Below are positions 35,386-45,111 of a stretch of 64,000 nt of DNA, piece after piece; position 1 is the first letter of the stretch; each line of letters begins with the position of its first letter. The stretch lies in the NCBI GenBank assembly GCA_963786805.1, contig CAWBAK010000001.1, positions 186,001-250,000 of the forward strand, in the 5' to 3' direction. Made by a program: the position numbers and the translations under genes. The notes beneath the pieces were generated by a model that had not been told where the DNA came from, searched no databases, and saw only the letters and a list, made by a program, of their open reading frames with translations. Source of the stretch: CALGFI01 sp963786805. GTDB taxonomy: Bacteria; Actinomycetota; UBA4738; HRBIN12.

Positions 35386-36453
35386 ATGGAGCTCGGGGTC
35401 TACACGTTCGCAGAGCTCTCGCCCGACCCGATCACGGGCGAGGAGCTGGCTCCGGCGGACCGCCTCCGGAACCTCATCGAGGAGATCGAGCTCGCCGACC
35501 GCGTCGGGCTCGACGTGTTCGGCGTCGGTGAGCATCACCGTCCCGACTTCGCGGTCTCCTCACCCGCGATCGTGCTCGCTGCAGCGACCGAGCGCACGAA
35601 GACGATCCGACTGACGAGCGCGGTGACGGTGCTGAGCTCGGACGAGCCCGTCCGGGTGTATCAGGACTTCGCGACGCTGGATCTGCTGTCCGGCGGCCGG
35701 GCCGAGATCATGGTCGGGCGCGGATCGTTCATCGAGTCGTTCCCGCTCTTCGGCTACGACCTCGAGGACTACGACGAGCTCTTCATCGAGAAACTGCTCC
35801 TGCTCCTGAAGGTGCGCGAGTCCGAGCGCGTCACATGGCAGGGCCGCCACCGGGCGCCGATGGAGAACGTCGGTGTCTACCCACGGTCGTTCCAGGAGCG
35901 CATCCCGATCTGGGTGGCCGTGGGTGGGAACCCGGAATCCGCGATCCGCGCCGGGACGCTCGGGCTGCCGATGGCGCTCGCGATCATCGGCGGGATGCCC
36001 GAGCGCTTCGCGCCGTTCGCCAAGCTCCACCGCCAGGCCGCGGTTCGAGCCGGACACGACCCGCCTCCTCCGCTGAGCATCAACTCGCACGGCTACATCG
36101 CCGAGGACCCGCAGCAGGCGATCGAGGAGTCGTTCCCGGCGGTGAGCGCGACGATGAACCGCATCGGGAAAGAGCGCGGATGGACGCCGATGACGCGAGC
36201 CGACTACGAGCAGGCGGCGACGCTCCGCGGTTCCGACTTCGTGGGCGCGCCGCAGCAGATCGTCGAGAAGATCCTGTTCCAGTGGGACATCTTCCATCAC
36301 GACCGCGTGTTGCTGCAGTTCAGCGTCGGCTCGATCCCGCACGAGAGGATCATGCGATCGATCGAGCTCTTCGGAACCGAGGTCGCGCCGGTCGTCCGGG
36401 AGGAGATCGCCCGTCGCGAGGCCGAAGGGGAGAGTTCGCGGTCGGCGAGCTGA
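35386..36453 (+). CDS. LLM-class flavin-dependent oxidoreductase (luciferase-like)
   Basis: 355 aa, TIM-barrel flavoprotein. ELGVYTFAELSPDP at the start, VGLDVFGVGEHHRPDFAVSS, YQDFATLDLLSGGRAEIMVG with the FMN/F420-binding region, and IPIWVAVGGNPESAIRAG are classic bacterial luciferase-family blocks. It probably uses FMNH2 or F420; the substrate cannot be inferred. It stands 56 nt after the FAD monooxygenase and could be in the same operon. Confidence 0.9.
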   Translation: MELGVYTFAELSPDPITGEELAPADRLRNLIEEIELADRVGLDVFGVGEHHRPDFAVSSPAIVLAAATERTKTIRLTSAVTVLSSDEPVRVYQDFATLDLLSGGRAEIMVGRGSFIESFPLFGYDLEDYDELFIEKLLLLLKVRESERVTWQGRHRAPMENVGVYPRSFQERIPIWVAVGGNPESAIRAGTLGLPMALAIIGGMPERFAPFAKLHRQAAVRAGHDPPPPLSINSHGYIAEDPQQAIEESFPAVSATMNRIGKERGWTPMTRADYEQAATLRGSDFVGAPQQIVEKILFQWDIFHHDRVLLQFSVGSIPHERIMRSIELFGTEVAPVVREEIARREAEGESSRSAS

Positions 36454-36463
36454 CGGCTCGCGG

Positions 36464-36949
36464 TCACGACTCGAGCTTCAGCGTGACCTCGGCGATCCCG
36501 TCCTCGGGCTCGTCCGATGGCTCGAGCGGCTCGTCCGTGACTCGGAACCCACATTTCTCCAGGACGCGGATCGACGCGACGTTGTGCGCGGCGACGTGCG
36601 CCCACAATGGGCGGGTGGGCACCTCGCCGAGGAACGCGCCCAGCGCGCGGGTTGCGATCCCCTTGCCCCAGAACTCCCGCCCGATCCAGTAGCCGATCTC
36701 GACGCGCCCGTCCTGTTCCCAGCTCCCGATGTTGCCGGCCACCTGCCCGTCCACGACGACGGCCCTCTTCACGAGGCTGTCGTCGCCGAGGAGCCTCGTC
36801 CAGTGCGCCATGAACGCATCCCAGTCTCGCGCCGGAAATGCCGCCATCCGGTTCGCTTCCGGGTCACGCTGATGCTCGAAGAGGATCGGAAGGTCGCCCT
36901 GGGCGACCGGCCGGAGGATCACGCTCTCCTCATCCATGTCGCGGCTCAC
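36464..36949 (-). CDS. GNAT-family N-acetyltransferase
   Basis: 161 aa. The GNAT fold is seen in VILRPVAQGDLPILFEHQRD, VAGNIGSWEQDGRVEIGYWI, GREFWGKGIATRALGAFLGE (acetyl-CoA loop) and VASIRVLEKCGFRVTDEPLE. It belongs to the RimJ/RimL-like group. The GTG start overlaps the stop of the upstream MFS/HEAT gene (GTGA), so it is translated as the last gene of a cyclase-transporter operon. Its substrate is unknown. Confidence 0.88.
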   Translation of the reverse strand: MSRDMDEESVILRPVAQGDLPILFEHQRDPEANRMAAFPARDWDAFMAHWTRLLGDDSLVKRAVVVDGQVAGNIGSWEQDGRVEIGYWIGREFWGKGIATRALGAFLGEVPTRPLWAHVAAHNVASIRVLEKCGFRVTDEPLEPSDEPEDGIAEVTLKLES

Positions 36950-39829
36950 GATGCTCCCGGACCGTCGCGTTCCGCCGTCTGCACGCCGAGCCGCTCGGCG
37001 AGCACCCGCATGACCGCGAGTGACACCTCGGGACGTTCGCGGATCATGGTCTCGAACTCGCGATGCCCGATCCGGAGGGTCCGCACGTCGCCTTCGGCGA
37101 CCAGCGAGGCGATCCTTGGGGTCCGCGTGATGATCGACATCTCCCCCACGACATCGCCCGGCCCTCGGCGGGCGACCGTGGATGTCGCGCCTCCGGATAC
37201 GCGCACGACGGCGACCGTGCCGTCGGTCACGAGGTGGAGCTCATCCCCGACCTCCCCCTCGCCCGCGATGACCTCGCCGTCGGCGTACGTGCGTTCCTCG
37301 GCGATCGCCGCCACGCTCTGCAGGTCCGCTGGCGACAGCTCGGCGAACAGCGGGATCTTGCGCAGGGCAAGGACACGTTCCATCGGGGACATCGACGTTC
37401 GAGCGCGTGCCATGTCGTTCACCGTCCCTTCGTTCGACCGGACGAGCTCCGCGCACGCCCGGATCATCGGGTCTTGGTCCCGAGAAGCGATCGAAAGCCA
37501 ATCATCTCGGCGTGTCGCGGGAGCCCCACCCGACTCCCACAGCGGAAGGAGCTGGCGGATCAACGACCGGTGCTCGCTCGTCTCGAGCGCCTCGAGCGCG
37601 TTCGCGAGCTGGGTTTGGTCGGTCGCGCGCAGGTTGTCGAGGGCGGCACGCATCGCCGCCCGATCCCGGCTCAACAGGGCGAGGGCCGAGAGCGCCGCAA
37701 GCGCGTTCCGGCGGCCTCGATCCACCAGTGCGTCACGGAGCAGCCTCGACGCTTCGCCGTTCGGGGGGATCGAACGCGCGAGCTCGTGATCGCGGGTCGC
37801 CAGCGATCCGTGTGCCCGCGCCGACTGCAGCAGAGCCGGCTCATGGTTGCGGAGGTCGGAACCGACGAGGACCTCGAACGCCGCGTCACGGACCGCTCCA
37901 TCCTGAGAGTCCAGCGCATCGACGGCGCGGGAGACGCCCGTCTCGAGCGAGGCCGACCCGAGCGTTCGGAACGCCTGGACCCGGACCGTGGGCGATCCGT
38001 CGTCCAGCATCGGTTCGACGAACTCGATGACGGCCGCCGACGATGCGAGGTTCAGCTGACGGAGCGCGGCCGCGCGAACGTCGGGGTCGGCGTCGGTCAG
38101 TAGCCGGCGGAGGGTTCCGGCCGCCTCGCCGCTCGCCGGCCCGTCGAGGAGGGCCACGCAACACGCTGCGGCCATGTCGGGATCAGCGTCTTCGGTGAGC
38201 TTCACGAGCCGCGACGTGATCGCCGGATCCTTCGACGCATCCCCGAGCGCGATCACCGCGGCGCGGCGAACCCAAGCGTCCCGGTCATCGAGCGCACGCT
38301 CCAGCAACGCGCGCTCGAGCGAACCAGCACGTCCTAGGGCTCGGATCGCGCGCGCCCGGACGACGGCGTCGCCATCCGCGACCAGACGAACGAGGGTTTC
38401 TCGCGCGCGCGCGTCGGCAGCGCTTTGCGCCAGCATCTCGACCGCCAGCCGCCGGACCTGCGGATCCGGGTCGGCCGACGCCTCGAGCGCCAAGCCGACC
38501 GCCTGAGCGTCGCGGTCGGGAGAAACCAGAACCCCTTCGACGGCATCCCCTTCGAACACGCTGGGTCGCCCGGCCCGCAACGCCTCGGCGAGCGCCCGCG
38601 CGTACGAGCGACGGATCCGCCAGGTCACCACGATCGTGATACCTGCGACGGCCAATCCGATGACCGATAGCTGCCGTGGAGAGAATGCCTGCTGGCCGAC
38701 GAGCGTTACGATCCCGGCGATCGCGGTTCCCGCCTGCGTCGGGCCACCGTTGAGGAACGCGCGAACCTGGTCGCGTCGCGTCTCGGGCACGACGTTGACG
38801 AGTGTCTCCCACGCAGGTGAGCTCACGCCCTGGAGCCAGACGGTGACCCCGAAACGGACCGCGACGAGGGTCGCGAAGGACGAGCCCACGAGCAGCACGC
38901 CGAACCCGCCTGCGTACAGGATCGGCAGGACGAGCACCATCGCTGCCGCGCCGAACCATCCGAGCAGCCGGTTCGTCAGCAACACCGACATGAGGAATGC
39001 GGCGGCGGTCACGCTCGCCCAGAACACCCCGAAGAAGCCGGCGAGCTCTTCGCGGTCCGGGAATCGAGCGGTTGCGGCCTGCGCGTACGGTAGGTAGAGC
39101 GAGTAGAAGAGGACGGAGAACAGGACGGCGGCGACGGTCATCCAGACCAGGAGGCGTGAGCGCCGCACGTACGACAGCCCCTGCCGGATGTCCTCGAGCG
39201 CCGATGGCGGCTTGCGGCGCAACCGGTGGCGAGGACCTCGGCGTATGCGGATCCCCAACACGGCCGCGCAGAGGAAGCCGCCGGCGACGAGCGAGATGGC
39301 CCATACGAACAGGAGGTTGGGGGTTCCGATCGTCGCGGCGAGCGGGCGCGTCACGAGCCCGCCAACCACCGATCCCAGGATGCCGCCGGCCCCGAACAAG
39401 GGGAACAGCCGTTTCGCGCGGCGGGTGTCGGTGACCACGCCGGCCGTTCCCCACAGGAAGAGGGACTGCAGGAGCACGGCAACCGTGACGGTCAGCCAGA
39501 GCACGGGATAGATCCATCCCGGGTCCGTCGCGAGAGCGGCGCGCTCCGCGAGCACGATCACCACGATCAAGATCGGGATGGCCGCGTAGGCGCGACGGCG
39601 GTCGAAACGGCCGAGCACTCCCGCGAGCGCGATCACCGCTGCGAATCCCGTCGCTCCTTGGGCCAGGTACATCAACGGGAGCGCGTTGGCGCCGACGCGG
39701 TCGAAGAACAGGGCGCTGACGCCGCTCTCGCCGACCGTCTGGCCGAGGAGGGTCACGAACATCAACGAGACGACCAGCCCGACGCTTCGTCCCTCTCCCG
39801 GGTTGCACGCGAAGGAAGCGTGCCGTCAT
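36946..39829 (-). CDS. MFS / HEAT-repeat / cNMP-binding fusion (N-terminal frameshift suspected)
   Basis: A continuous frame of about 939 aa (36946-39765), probably longer by about 22 residues. Residues 1-400 are 12 membrane helices resembling MFS or ATP/ADP-translocase-like (Npt) proteins. About 410-790 are HEAT-like repeats (VRRLAVEMLAQSA, DPDVRAAALRQLN). The C-terminus (about 815-930) is a cNMP-binding domain with LRKIPLFAELSPADLQSVAA and VVGEMSIITRTPRIASLVAE. The ATG at 39829 reads MTARFLRVQP in another frame; deleting one G in 39800-39802 fuses it to GEGRSVGLVVSLM. A cyclase gene is 12 nt upstream, suggesting cAMP control. Confidence 0.82.
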
Positions 39830-39841
39830 CCCCACGATCGA

Positions 39842-41068
39842 TCACCCTGCCCGGTACGCCTGATAGAGATCCAGGGGCCGAGACAGACCCTTGAGCGCGA
39901 CAGAGCCGAGAGGCTCGAAACGAGCGTCCGTTCCGGAGGAGCGGCGGACGGTTTCCTCGCTCGCCAAGACCTGTCCTGCGGTGGCGTGGGAGGCGATCCT
40001 CGAGGCCAGGTTCACGGTCCTGCCGTACACGTCTCCGTCCTGGAAGATGACGGGTCCGGTATGGATGCCGATATGCATCGGTGGAAGACCTGCATCGGGA
40101 GCGCTCTCGACCATGTCAAGGCCCGCGAGAACGGCGGCGATGGGCTCCTTGAAATGAAACATCCCGCCATCCCCGAGCCAACGGATCGGTCGTCCGCCAC
40201 GGCGACGAGAGATGTCCTCGACGAGAGATGCGAGCTTCGCCGCGAGTTCGGCGGCGAACTCGTCTCCTCGTTCCTCGGTCAGGCGCGTATAGCCGGTGAG
40301 ATCCACGAAGCAGATGGCCGGGGGCTTCGCAACCTTCTCGAAGAGGCCGGCACGCTCGAGAGCGACCTCGGCGTGGTTGATCGAATGTTCGATCCAGACG
40401 TGCTCTCGGTGCCGGCGGTAGATGTCTGCGATCGTGCGCTCCAGTTGAGGGTTGACGCGACTTCCGAAGCGAGCCCCGAAATCGAGCAGCTCGCGCTCAC
40501 TCCGCCCAGAGCGCCGAAGCGGTTCCTCGATCTCGGCTTCGAAGAGTTCGGCTTCGGCCTGAGCGATGCGGCGCATGCTGTCTGCATCGACCCGGAGCAG
40601 CCGCAGCGTCGGTCCTTCCCCGGCTCCGGCATCCAGGAACGCCTGAACGAGATGCACGAGTTCACGATCGCCCGCCTTGATGCGATCGGAAGGTTCGGGC
40701 GGAGCGAACCCCAGGGCCTCGTAGAGGGATCGAAGCATCGTCATCGACACCCCCTCCTCGGAACTGAGCTGCTGGAAGGTCATGTCGAGGCGCGCTGCTC
40801 TGATCATCACGGGGGCGTCGAGCCAGGAGATCGAGAGTTCTCCAGCCTTGACGAGCCCCATGACGTCCTCAGCCGCGAGACCTGCCTCCTCCCAAGCGTG
40901 GAGGATCCGGACGCGACCGACATCCGAAGAGCCGTACATCGCCTCGCCATGCTTCGGCTCGAGGGCACCGAGTTCGATCAGCTTCACGATGTAGTCGGCG
41001 CCGACCTCGGCCTGGTGCGCCAGTTCATCGACAGAACGGGGCATCGGTTCCGGACCCGGGGCAGGCAT
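39842..41068 (-). CDS. Class III nucleotide cyclase with N-terminal HTH-like domain
   Basis: 408 aa. The N-terminal 90 residues look like a helical or MerR-like module (LAHQAEVGADYIVKLIELGA). Residues 90-230 are helical. The C-terminal cyclase domain has ICFVDLTGYTRLTEERGDEF and RWLGDGGMFHF (both metal Asp, with Arg in place of the usual Lys) and VYGRTVNLASRIASHATAGQ (Asn and Arg present). This resembles actinobacterial pH- or signal-regulated adenylate cyclases. It lies 12 nt upstream of a cNMP-binding transporter, so it is likely its second-messenger source. Confidence 0.88.
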   Translation of the reverse strand: MPAPGPEPMPRSVDELAHQAEVGADYIVKLIELGALEPKHGEAMYGSSDVGRVRILHAWEEAGLAAEDVMGLVKAGELSISWLDAPVMIRAARLDMTFQQLSSEEGVSMTMLRSLYEALGFAPPEPSDRIKAGDRELVHLVQAFLDAGAGEGPTLRLLRVDADSMRRIAQAEAELFEAEIEEPLRRSGRSERELLDFGARFGSRVNPQLERTIADIYRRHREHVWIEHSINHAEVALERAGLFEKVAKPPAICFVDLTGYTRLTEERGDEFAAELAAKLASLVEDISRRRGGRPIRWLGDGGMFHFKEPIAAVLAGLDMVESAPDAGLPPMHIGIHTGPVIFQDGDVYGRTVNLASRIASHATAGQVLASEETVRRSSGTDARFEPLGSVALKGLSRPLDLYQAYRAG

Positions 41069-41121
41069 GGCTGCGAGGATACTTTGCCTCTGGGACCATT
41101 CCGGCGCCTCGAGATGTGCGA

Positions 41122-41955
41122 TCAGCGATCGGTCGGGGACGCGCCTGCGGCCGAGATGACCATCGCGTCGACCGGATGGCCTTTCAGCGAAAGGTGACGT
41201 CGCTCCCGTCCCTCTTGCTGGATGGATGCGGCTGAAGCCGCCTCGGCCGTCACGAGGACCTCGCCGATCGCCGCCTGTGCCGCGAGGTGCGCGGCGATGT
41301 TGACGGGATCACCGAGCGCCGTGAACTGGGCCGAGCCGCCCGAGCCGACGATCCCGACGAAGGCGGTTCCGGTGTGCACGCCGGCTCCGAGCGGGACCCA
41401 GGGACCCTCGGTCGACCCGTGCCCGGTTGCCCGAAGGAGCCCCTCCGCGGCCTCCACCGCTCGCCTCGTGTGTTCCCTTCCGGCCAGGAACGGGAGGAAG
41501 AGGGCGACCACCTCGTCGCCCACGAACTTCTCGATGATCCCATCGGCCTCGAACAGCACCTCACTCGAGACCCGATAGAAGCGGTTCATCAGGCGGGTGA
41601 AGTCCAGGACGGGCATCTGACGCGCGAGCTTGCTCGAGCCGCGGACGTCGGCGAACAGCATCGACACCTCCACCTCGGCTCCTCCGATCTCCTGATCCTC
41701 GAGCGGCCCGGGACACGCCTTCGCGTGGATCTCAAGGCCCTTGAAGCAGCGCCCGCAGATCTTCGGGTTCTTGTCCCAAGGTGCGTATCCGTATCGCCGG
41801 AGGATCATCGCGCCGGGCGCGCCGAACGGAGCCTTGCAGAGCTTGCATCTCGGGTTCGAGGGGATGAAGCGAAGCGGACTTTTGTCCTGCAGATGCGGGT
41901 GGGTCCCGCTGAGGAAGTCGTGCCACTCCTCCTCGGGGCTTCCGTACTTCGTCAT
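41122..41955 (-). CDS. Cyclase-domain protein with zinc-binding N-terminus
   Basis: 277 aa. Residues 35-80 carry two CxxC pairs (CKLC, CGRC) and probably bind Zn2+. The cyclase-like domain (about 95-265) has SMLFADVRGSSKLARQMP and IEKFVGDEVVALFLPF with both metal aspartates, but the usual NIAAR motif reads VNIAAHLAAQ: the transition-state Arg is His. Activity may be reduced or altered. The gene starts 54 nt upstream of the next cyclase gene on the same strand. Confidence 0.82.
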   Translation of the reverse strand: MTKYGSPEEEWHDFLSGTHPHLQDKSPLRFIPSNPRCKLCKAPFGAPGAMILRRYGYAPWDKNPKICGRCFKGLEIHAKACPGPLEDQEIGGAEVEVSMLFADVRGSSKLARQMPVLDFTRLMNRFYRVSSEVLFEADGIIEKFVGDEVVALFLPFLAGREHTRRAVEAAEGLLRATGHGSTEGPWVPLGAGVHTGTAFVGIVGSGGSAQFTALGDPVNIAAHLAAQAAIGEVLVTAEAASAASIQQEGRERRHLSLKGHPVDAMVISAAGASPTDR

Positions 41956-42019
41956 CGTCCGGAGCCTACGTCCCGAAGGAAGGAGGAACCAAACTGAGCA
42001 GCGGCACGCCAGCCCCCGG

Positions 42020-43111
42020 TCAGGCCGGCGCGAAGCGGATGTCGTGCGACCCGGCGTCGCCGGCGACGAAGCTGAGCAGACGCCCGCCCTCCTCGGACAC
42101 CTCCGCCTTCTCGGCGCGCGAGAGCCTCCGGAAGGGCTCGATCCGCAGGGCGGCCGCCTTGTCCTTCTTTCGCTCGACCTTCCACCTCGCCGACGCGAAG
42201 CCGTCGACGAGCACGAAGCCCCAGCCGACCTCGGTCCAGATCCGGATGGGGACGGCGACCATCCGACTTCGGTCCTTGTGACCGAGGAGGATGTTGTCGT
42301 ACTCGGGCAGGAAGCGGGCGGGCGCGGGCGTGTCCTCGTCCGGCAAGGGTGCGCCCGGCACGTCGAACAGCTCGCGGCCGCGCTCGTCGCGGAAGGCGCG
42401 CAACCGGGGGCGGAGCCGCTCGATCACCGGCTCGCACTCCCGTCAAGTCCGGACCACGACTTGCACGTCCGCGACCATCGAGGGACCGAACGCAGCCAGG
42501 TAGCGCAGGACCATGTCGTCGGGTTCGACGGAGCTCTCGAGTGGACGGCCGAGCCAGTGCTGCACGGTGGAGAACGCGGACCGCCCGCTCTGTCCCCAGA
42601 TCCCGCGAGGGGTTACTTGGACCGTCGGCAGCAGGTACATCGCGTAGCCGAGGGAGGAGGCGTCCACGTCGGGCCAGCGCTCGGCGACGGTCTGCACGAG
42701 TTCGGCCCGCGTCCGAGGCTTCTCCGCGAAGAGCTCCTCGAACAGCGCCAGGAGCTCATCCAGGTCGACGCTTCCGACCGCCGTGCGGAGCGGGCTCGAG
42801 CCGAACAACGTGCGCTCGATGACGGGCTGGATCACCGGACGGAGCGCGAGGGCGTCTCGGGCGCTCACGAGGTGGAGCGTTCCCCGCAGCAACGTCATCC
42901 GGACCACTCGGCGGTCGGCCATCGGTTCCGCCAACGCCTCGGGTCGGAAGCGATCGAGTCGGGACCAGAGCGCGACGTACGGATCCCTCGGTTCCTGCGC
43001 CTGCATGCCGACCAGCCGCTCGACCGCCTCGAGGACCGGCACCCTGCGCCGGCGTAGCAACATCTGCCGCTCGAGCAGCGCGCGGTTCAGCGCGCGGTTG
43101 CCGAGCTTGAC
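42020..43111 (-). pseudogene. AlkZ-like winged-helix DNA-binding protein, interrupted by paired indels
   Basis: HTH_42 (YcaQ/AlkZ-like) family. The first part, RALNRALLERQMLLRRRRVP then GMQAQEPRDPYVALWSRL (QxQ like the AlkZ glycosylase motif), runs to a TGA at 42443-42445. The last part, IERLRPRLRAFRDERGRELF to the stop at 42020, is in the same frame. Between them the +1 frame reads WSGLDGSASR, the expected linker, so two compensating indels near 42,465 and 42,432 created the stop. It may be a sequencing artefact or a decayed gene. The N-terminal start is also unclear: no ATG or GTG sits in frame near 43,111. Confidence 0.75.
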
Positions 43112-43164
43112 CCCGGGATCACCGGCGCTGTCCGCTTGCCTTCCTCTCGCGATCGCCCGCTCCC

Positions 43165-43953
43165 TCAGATGCGGCGGCGATAGCGGTAGATCGCGAGTGG
43201 AGCGAAGATCGCGGTGAGGACGACGAGCCAGATCGCGGTCTTGAGCACCGGATCGGCGACCGGGCCGCCGAGCATCAACCCGCGCGTCGCGTCCACGACC
43301 GAGGTGATCGGGTTCACCTTCACGAAGGCCTGCAGCCACCCCGGCATGGTCTCGACGCGCGCGAACACCGAGCTGGCGAACGTGAGCGGCAGGATGATCA
43401 TGAAGCCCCAGGTGTTGACGGCCTCGGGTGTCTTCGCGGTGACGCCGATGAACGCCATCGGCCAACACAGGACCACGCCGAACGCGACCACCAGGAGGAA
43501 CGCGCCGATCGCGCCGGCGAGGCCGCCCCCGAACCGGAACCCGAGCGCCACCCCGAACCCCATCAGGATCAGCGCGCCCCAGATGATGCGAACCCCGTCG
43601 GCCGCGATCCGCCCGCCGATCACGGCCGAGCGCGCGATCGGCAACGAGCGGAACCGGTCGATCAACCCGCGCTGGAAGTCCACGTTGAGTCCGAGCGCGG
43701 TGGTGAACGGCGTGAACGCGATGCCCTGCACGAGGATCCCGGGGAGAGCGAACTGCAGGTACTCGCGACTCGAGCCGGCGATCGCGCCTCCGAACACGTA
43801 GACGAACAGCACGAGGAACATGAGCGGCTGGATCGTCATCCCGACGATCTGCTCGGGGTCCGACTTGATGTGCAGGAGGTTGCGGCGGGCGATCGTGAGC
43901 GTGTTGCTGAGGGCATTCGTACGTCTCGGTGTCACGACGGCGGTGGCGCTCAT
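43165..43953 (-). CDS. ABC-2 type exporter permease (DrrB-like)
   Basis: 262 aa, six hydrophobic helices. The N-terminal cytoplasmic segment NTLTIARRNLLHIKSDPEQI is followed by the ABC-2 pattern MFLVLFVYVFGGAIAGSSRE and MPGWLQAFVKVNPITSVVDA near the end. It forms an exporter with the ATPase at 43,950, whose stop overlaps this ATG (ATGA). DrrAB-type pumps expel drugs or lipids; the substrate is unknown. Confidence 0.92.
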   Translation of the reverse strand: MSATAVVTPRRTNALSNTLTIARRNLLHIKSDPEQIVGMTIQPLMFLVLFVYVFGGAIAGSSREYLQFALPGILVQGIAFTPFTTALGLNVDFQRGLIDRFRSLPIARSAVIGGRIAADGVRIIWGALILMGFGVALGFRFGGGLAGAIGAFLLVVAFGVVLCWPMAFIGVTAKTPEAVNTWGFMIILPLTFASSVFARVETMPGWLQAFVKVNPITSVVDATRGLMLGGPVADPVLKTAIWLVVLTAIFAPLAIYRYRRRI

Positions 43954-44933
43954 CTCTTGCTCCTCTCTTCGGAACCCTCGCTCTCGGCCTCTCCCTCGGC
44001 GAGGTGTCCGGTAACGGCGAGGAACACCTCGTCCAGGCTGGGGCGACGCAGCGACAGGTCGTCGACGACGATCCCGGCGTCGTCCAGACGCCGGACCACC
44101 TCGCCGAGCGCGGCGCGGTCGCCGATCGTCACCGTGACGAGCTCGCCGTCGCTGTGGGTGCTCTCGCCACCGGCGGCGAAGTCGGCGAGGATGCGTTCCG
44201 TCTTCTCCAGATCGGCGGGCTCCGCCGGCCGGGCCTGCAGGACGTGTCCGCCGACCCGCGTCTTCAGCTGCTGTGGCGTTCCCGCCGCGATCACCTTGCC
44301 GTGGTCGATCACGACGATCTCATCCGCAAGCCGGTCGGCTTCCTCGAGGTACTGCGTCGTGAGCAGGACGGTCGTTCCCTCGGCCACGAGTTCCCGGATC
44401 ATGCCCCACAGCTCGAGGCGGCCCCGCGGGTCGAGCCCGGTGGTGGGCTCGTCGAGGTACAGGAACCGAGGCCGGCCGACGAGGCTCGCGGCGAGGTCGA
44501 GCCGGCGCCGCATCCCGCCCGAGTACTGCTTGACGATCTTGGTCGCGGCGTCGGAGAGGTTGAACGCATCGAGCAGCTCCGTCGCCCGGGCCTTCGCGGC
44601 GGAGACGGGGAAACCGAGCAGCCGGCCGAGCATGTACAGGTTCTCGTGTCCCGAGAGCAGCTCGTCGACCGCCGCGTACTGGCCCGTGAGGCCGATCAAC
44701 CGACGCACCTCTTCGGGTTGCCGCACGACGTCGTAGCCGCCGACCGACGCCCGGCCCGAATCCGGCAGGAGCAACGTCGAGAGCACCCGGATGGCGGTCG
44801 TCTTGCCCGCGCCGTTCGGGCCGAGCAGCCCGAACACCGAGCCCTCGCGCGCCACCATGTCGATGCCGTCGAGCGCCCGGACCTTTCCGAAGGTTCTGAC
44901 GAGGCCCTCGGCCTCGATCGCAGCGTTCGTCAT
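43950..44933 (-). CDS. ABC exporter ATPase (DrrA-like)
   Basis: 327 aa. Walker A GPNGAGKTTAIRVL (about residue 40), signature YSGGMRRRLDLAASL, Walker B PRFLYLDEPTTGLDPRGRLE and the switch His in TTQYLEEADR are intact. The C-terminal extension of about 100 residues fits the DrrA group. The ATG at 44933 has GGAGGGG upstream. Its promoter region is shared with the divergent WYL regulator, which may control it. Confidence 0.94.
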   Translation of the reverse strand: MTNAAIEAEGLVRTFGKVRALDGIDMVAREGSVFGLLGPNGAGKTTAIRVLSTLLLPDSGRASVGGYDVVRQPEEVRRLIGLTGQYAAVDELLSGHENLYMLGRLLGFPVSAAKARATELLDAFNLSDAATKIVKQYSGGMRRRLDLAASLVGRPRFLYLDEPTTGLDPRGRLELWGMIRELVAEGTTVLLTTQYLEEADRLADEIVVIDHGKVIAAGTPQQLKTRVGGHVLQARPAEPADLEKTERILADFAAGGESTHSDGELVTVTIGDRAALGEVVRRLDDAGIVVDDLSLRRPSLDEVFLAVTGHLAEGEAESEGSEERSKR

Positions 44934-44990
44934 GACCCCTCCCTGTTCGATTCCAGACACAACGTCACACCGCTGTCGCGTTCATCCCAC

Positions 44991-45065
44991 CAGACTCCGA
45001 TCCGTCTGAGAAGTCATCGGGATCGCGCGAAGACGCTAGGACCGGATGCGGACGGTTTCGGTCCT
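44991..45065. promoter_or_regulatory. Divergent promoter region with inverted repeats
   Basis: Between drrA-like (start 44933) and the WYL regulator (45112). CAGAC/GTCTG arms at 44991-44995 and 45004-45008, and AGGACCG/CGGTCCT arms at 45038-45044 and 45059-45065, are candidate operators. No -10 is certain. WYL regulators often control the neighbouring divergent gene. Confidence 0.4.
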
Positions 45066-45111
45066 ATTCCCGAGATAGTCTGTGAACGATGCGTGAAGAA
45101 GTCGGGCCGGC

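Noticed and set aside
42443..42445. Second selenocysteine TGA, in the AlkZ-like gene
   Set aside because: No Cys is expected at this site, the linker is readable in the +1 frame, and no SECIS-like hairpin was seen after it.
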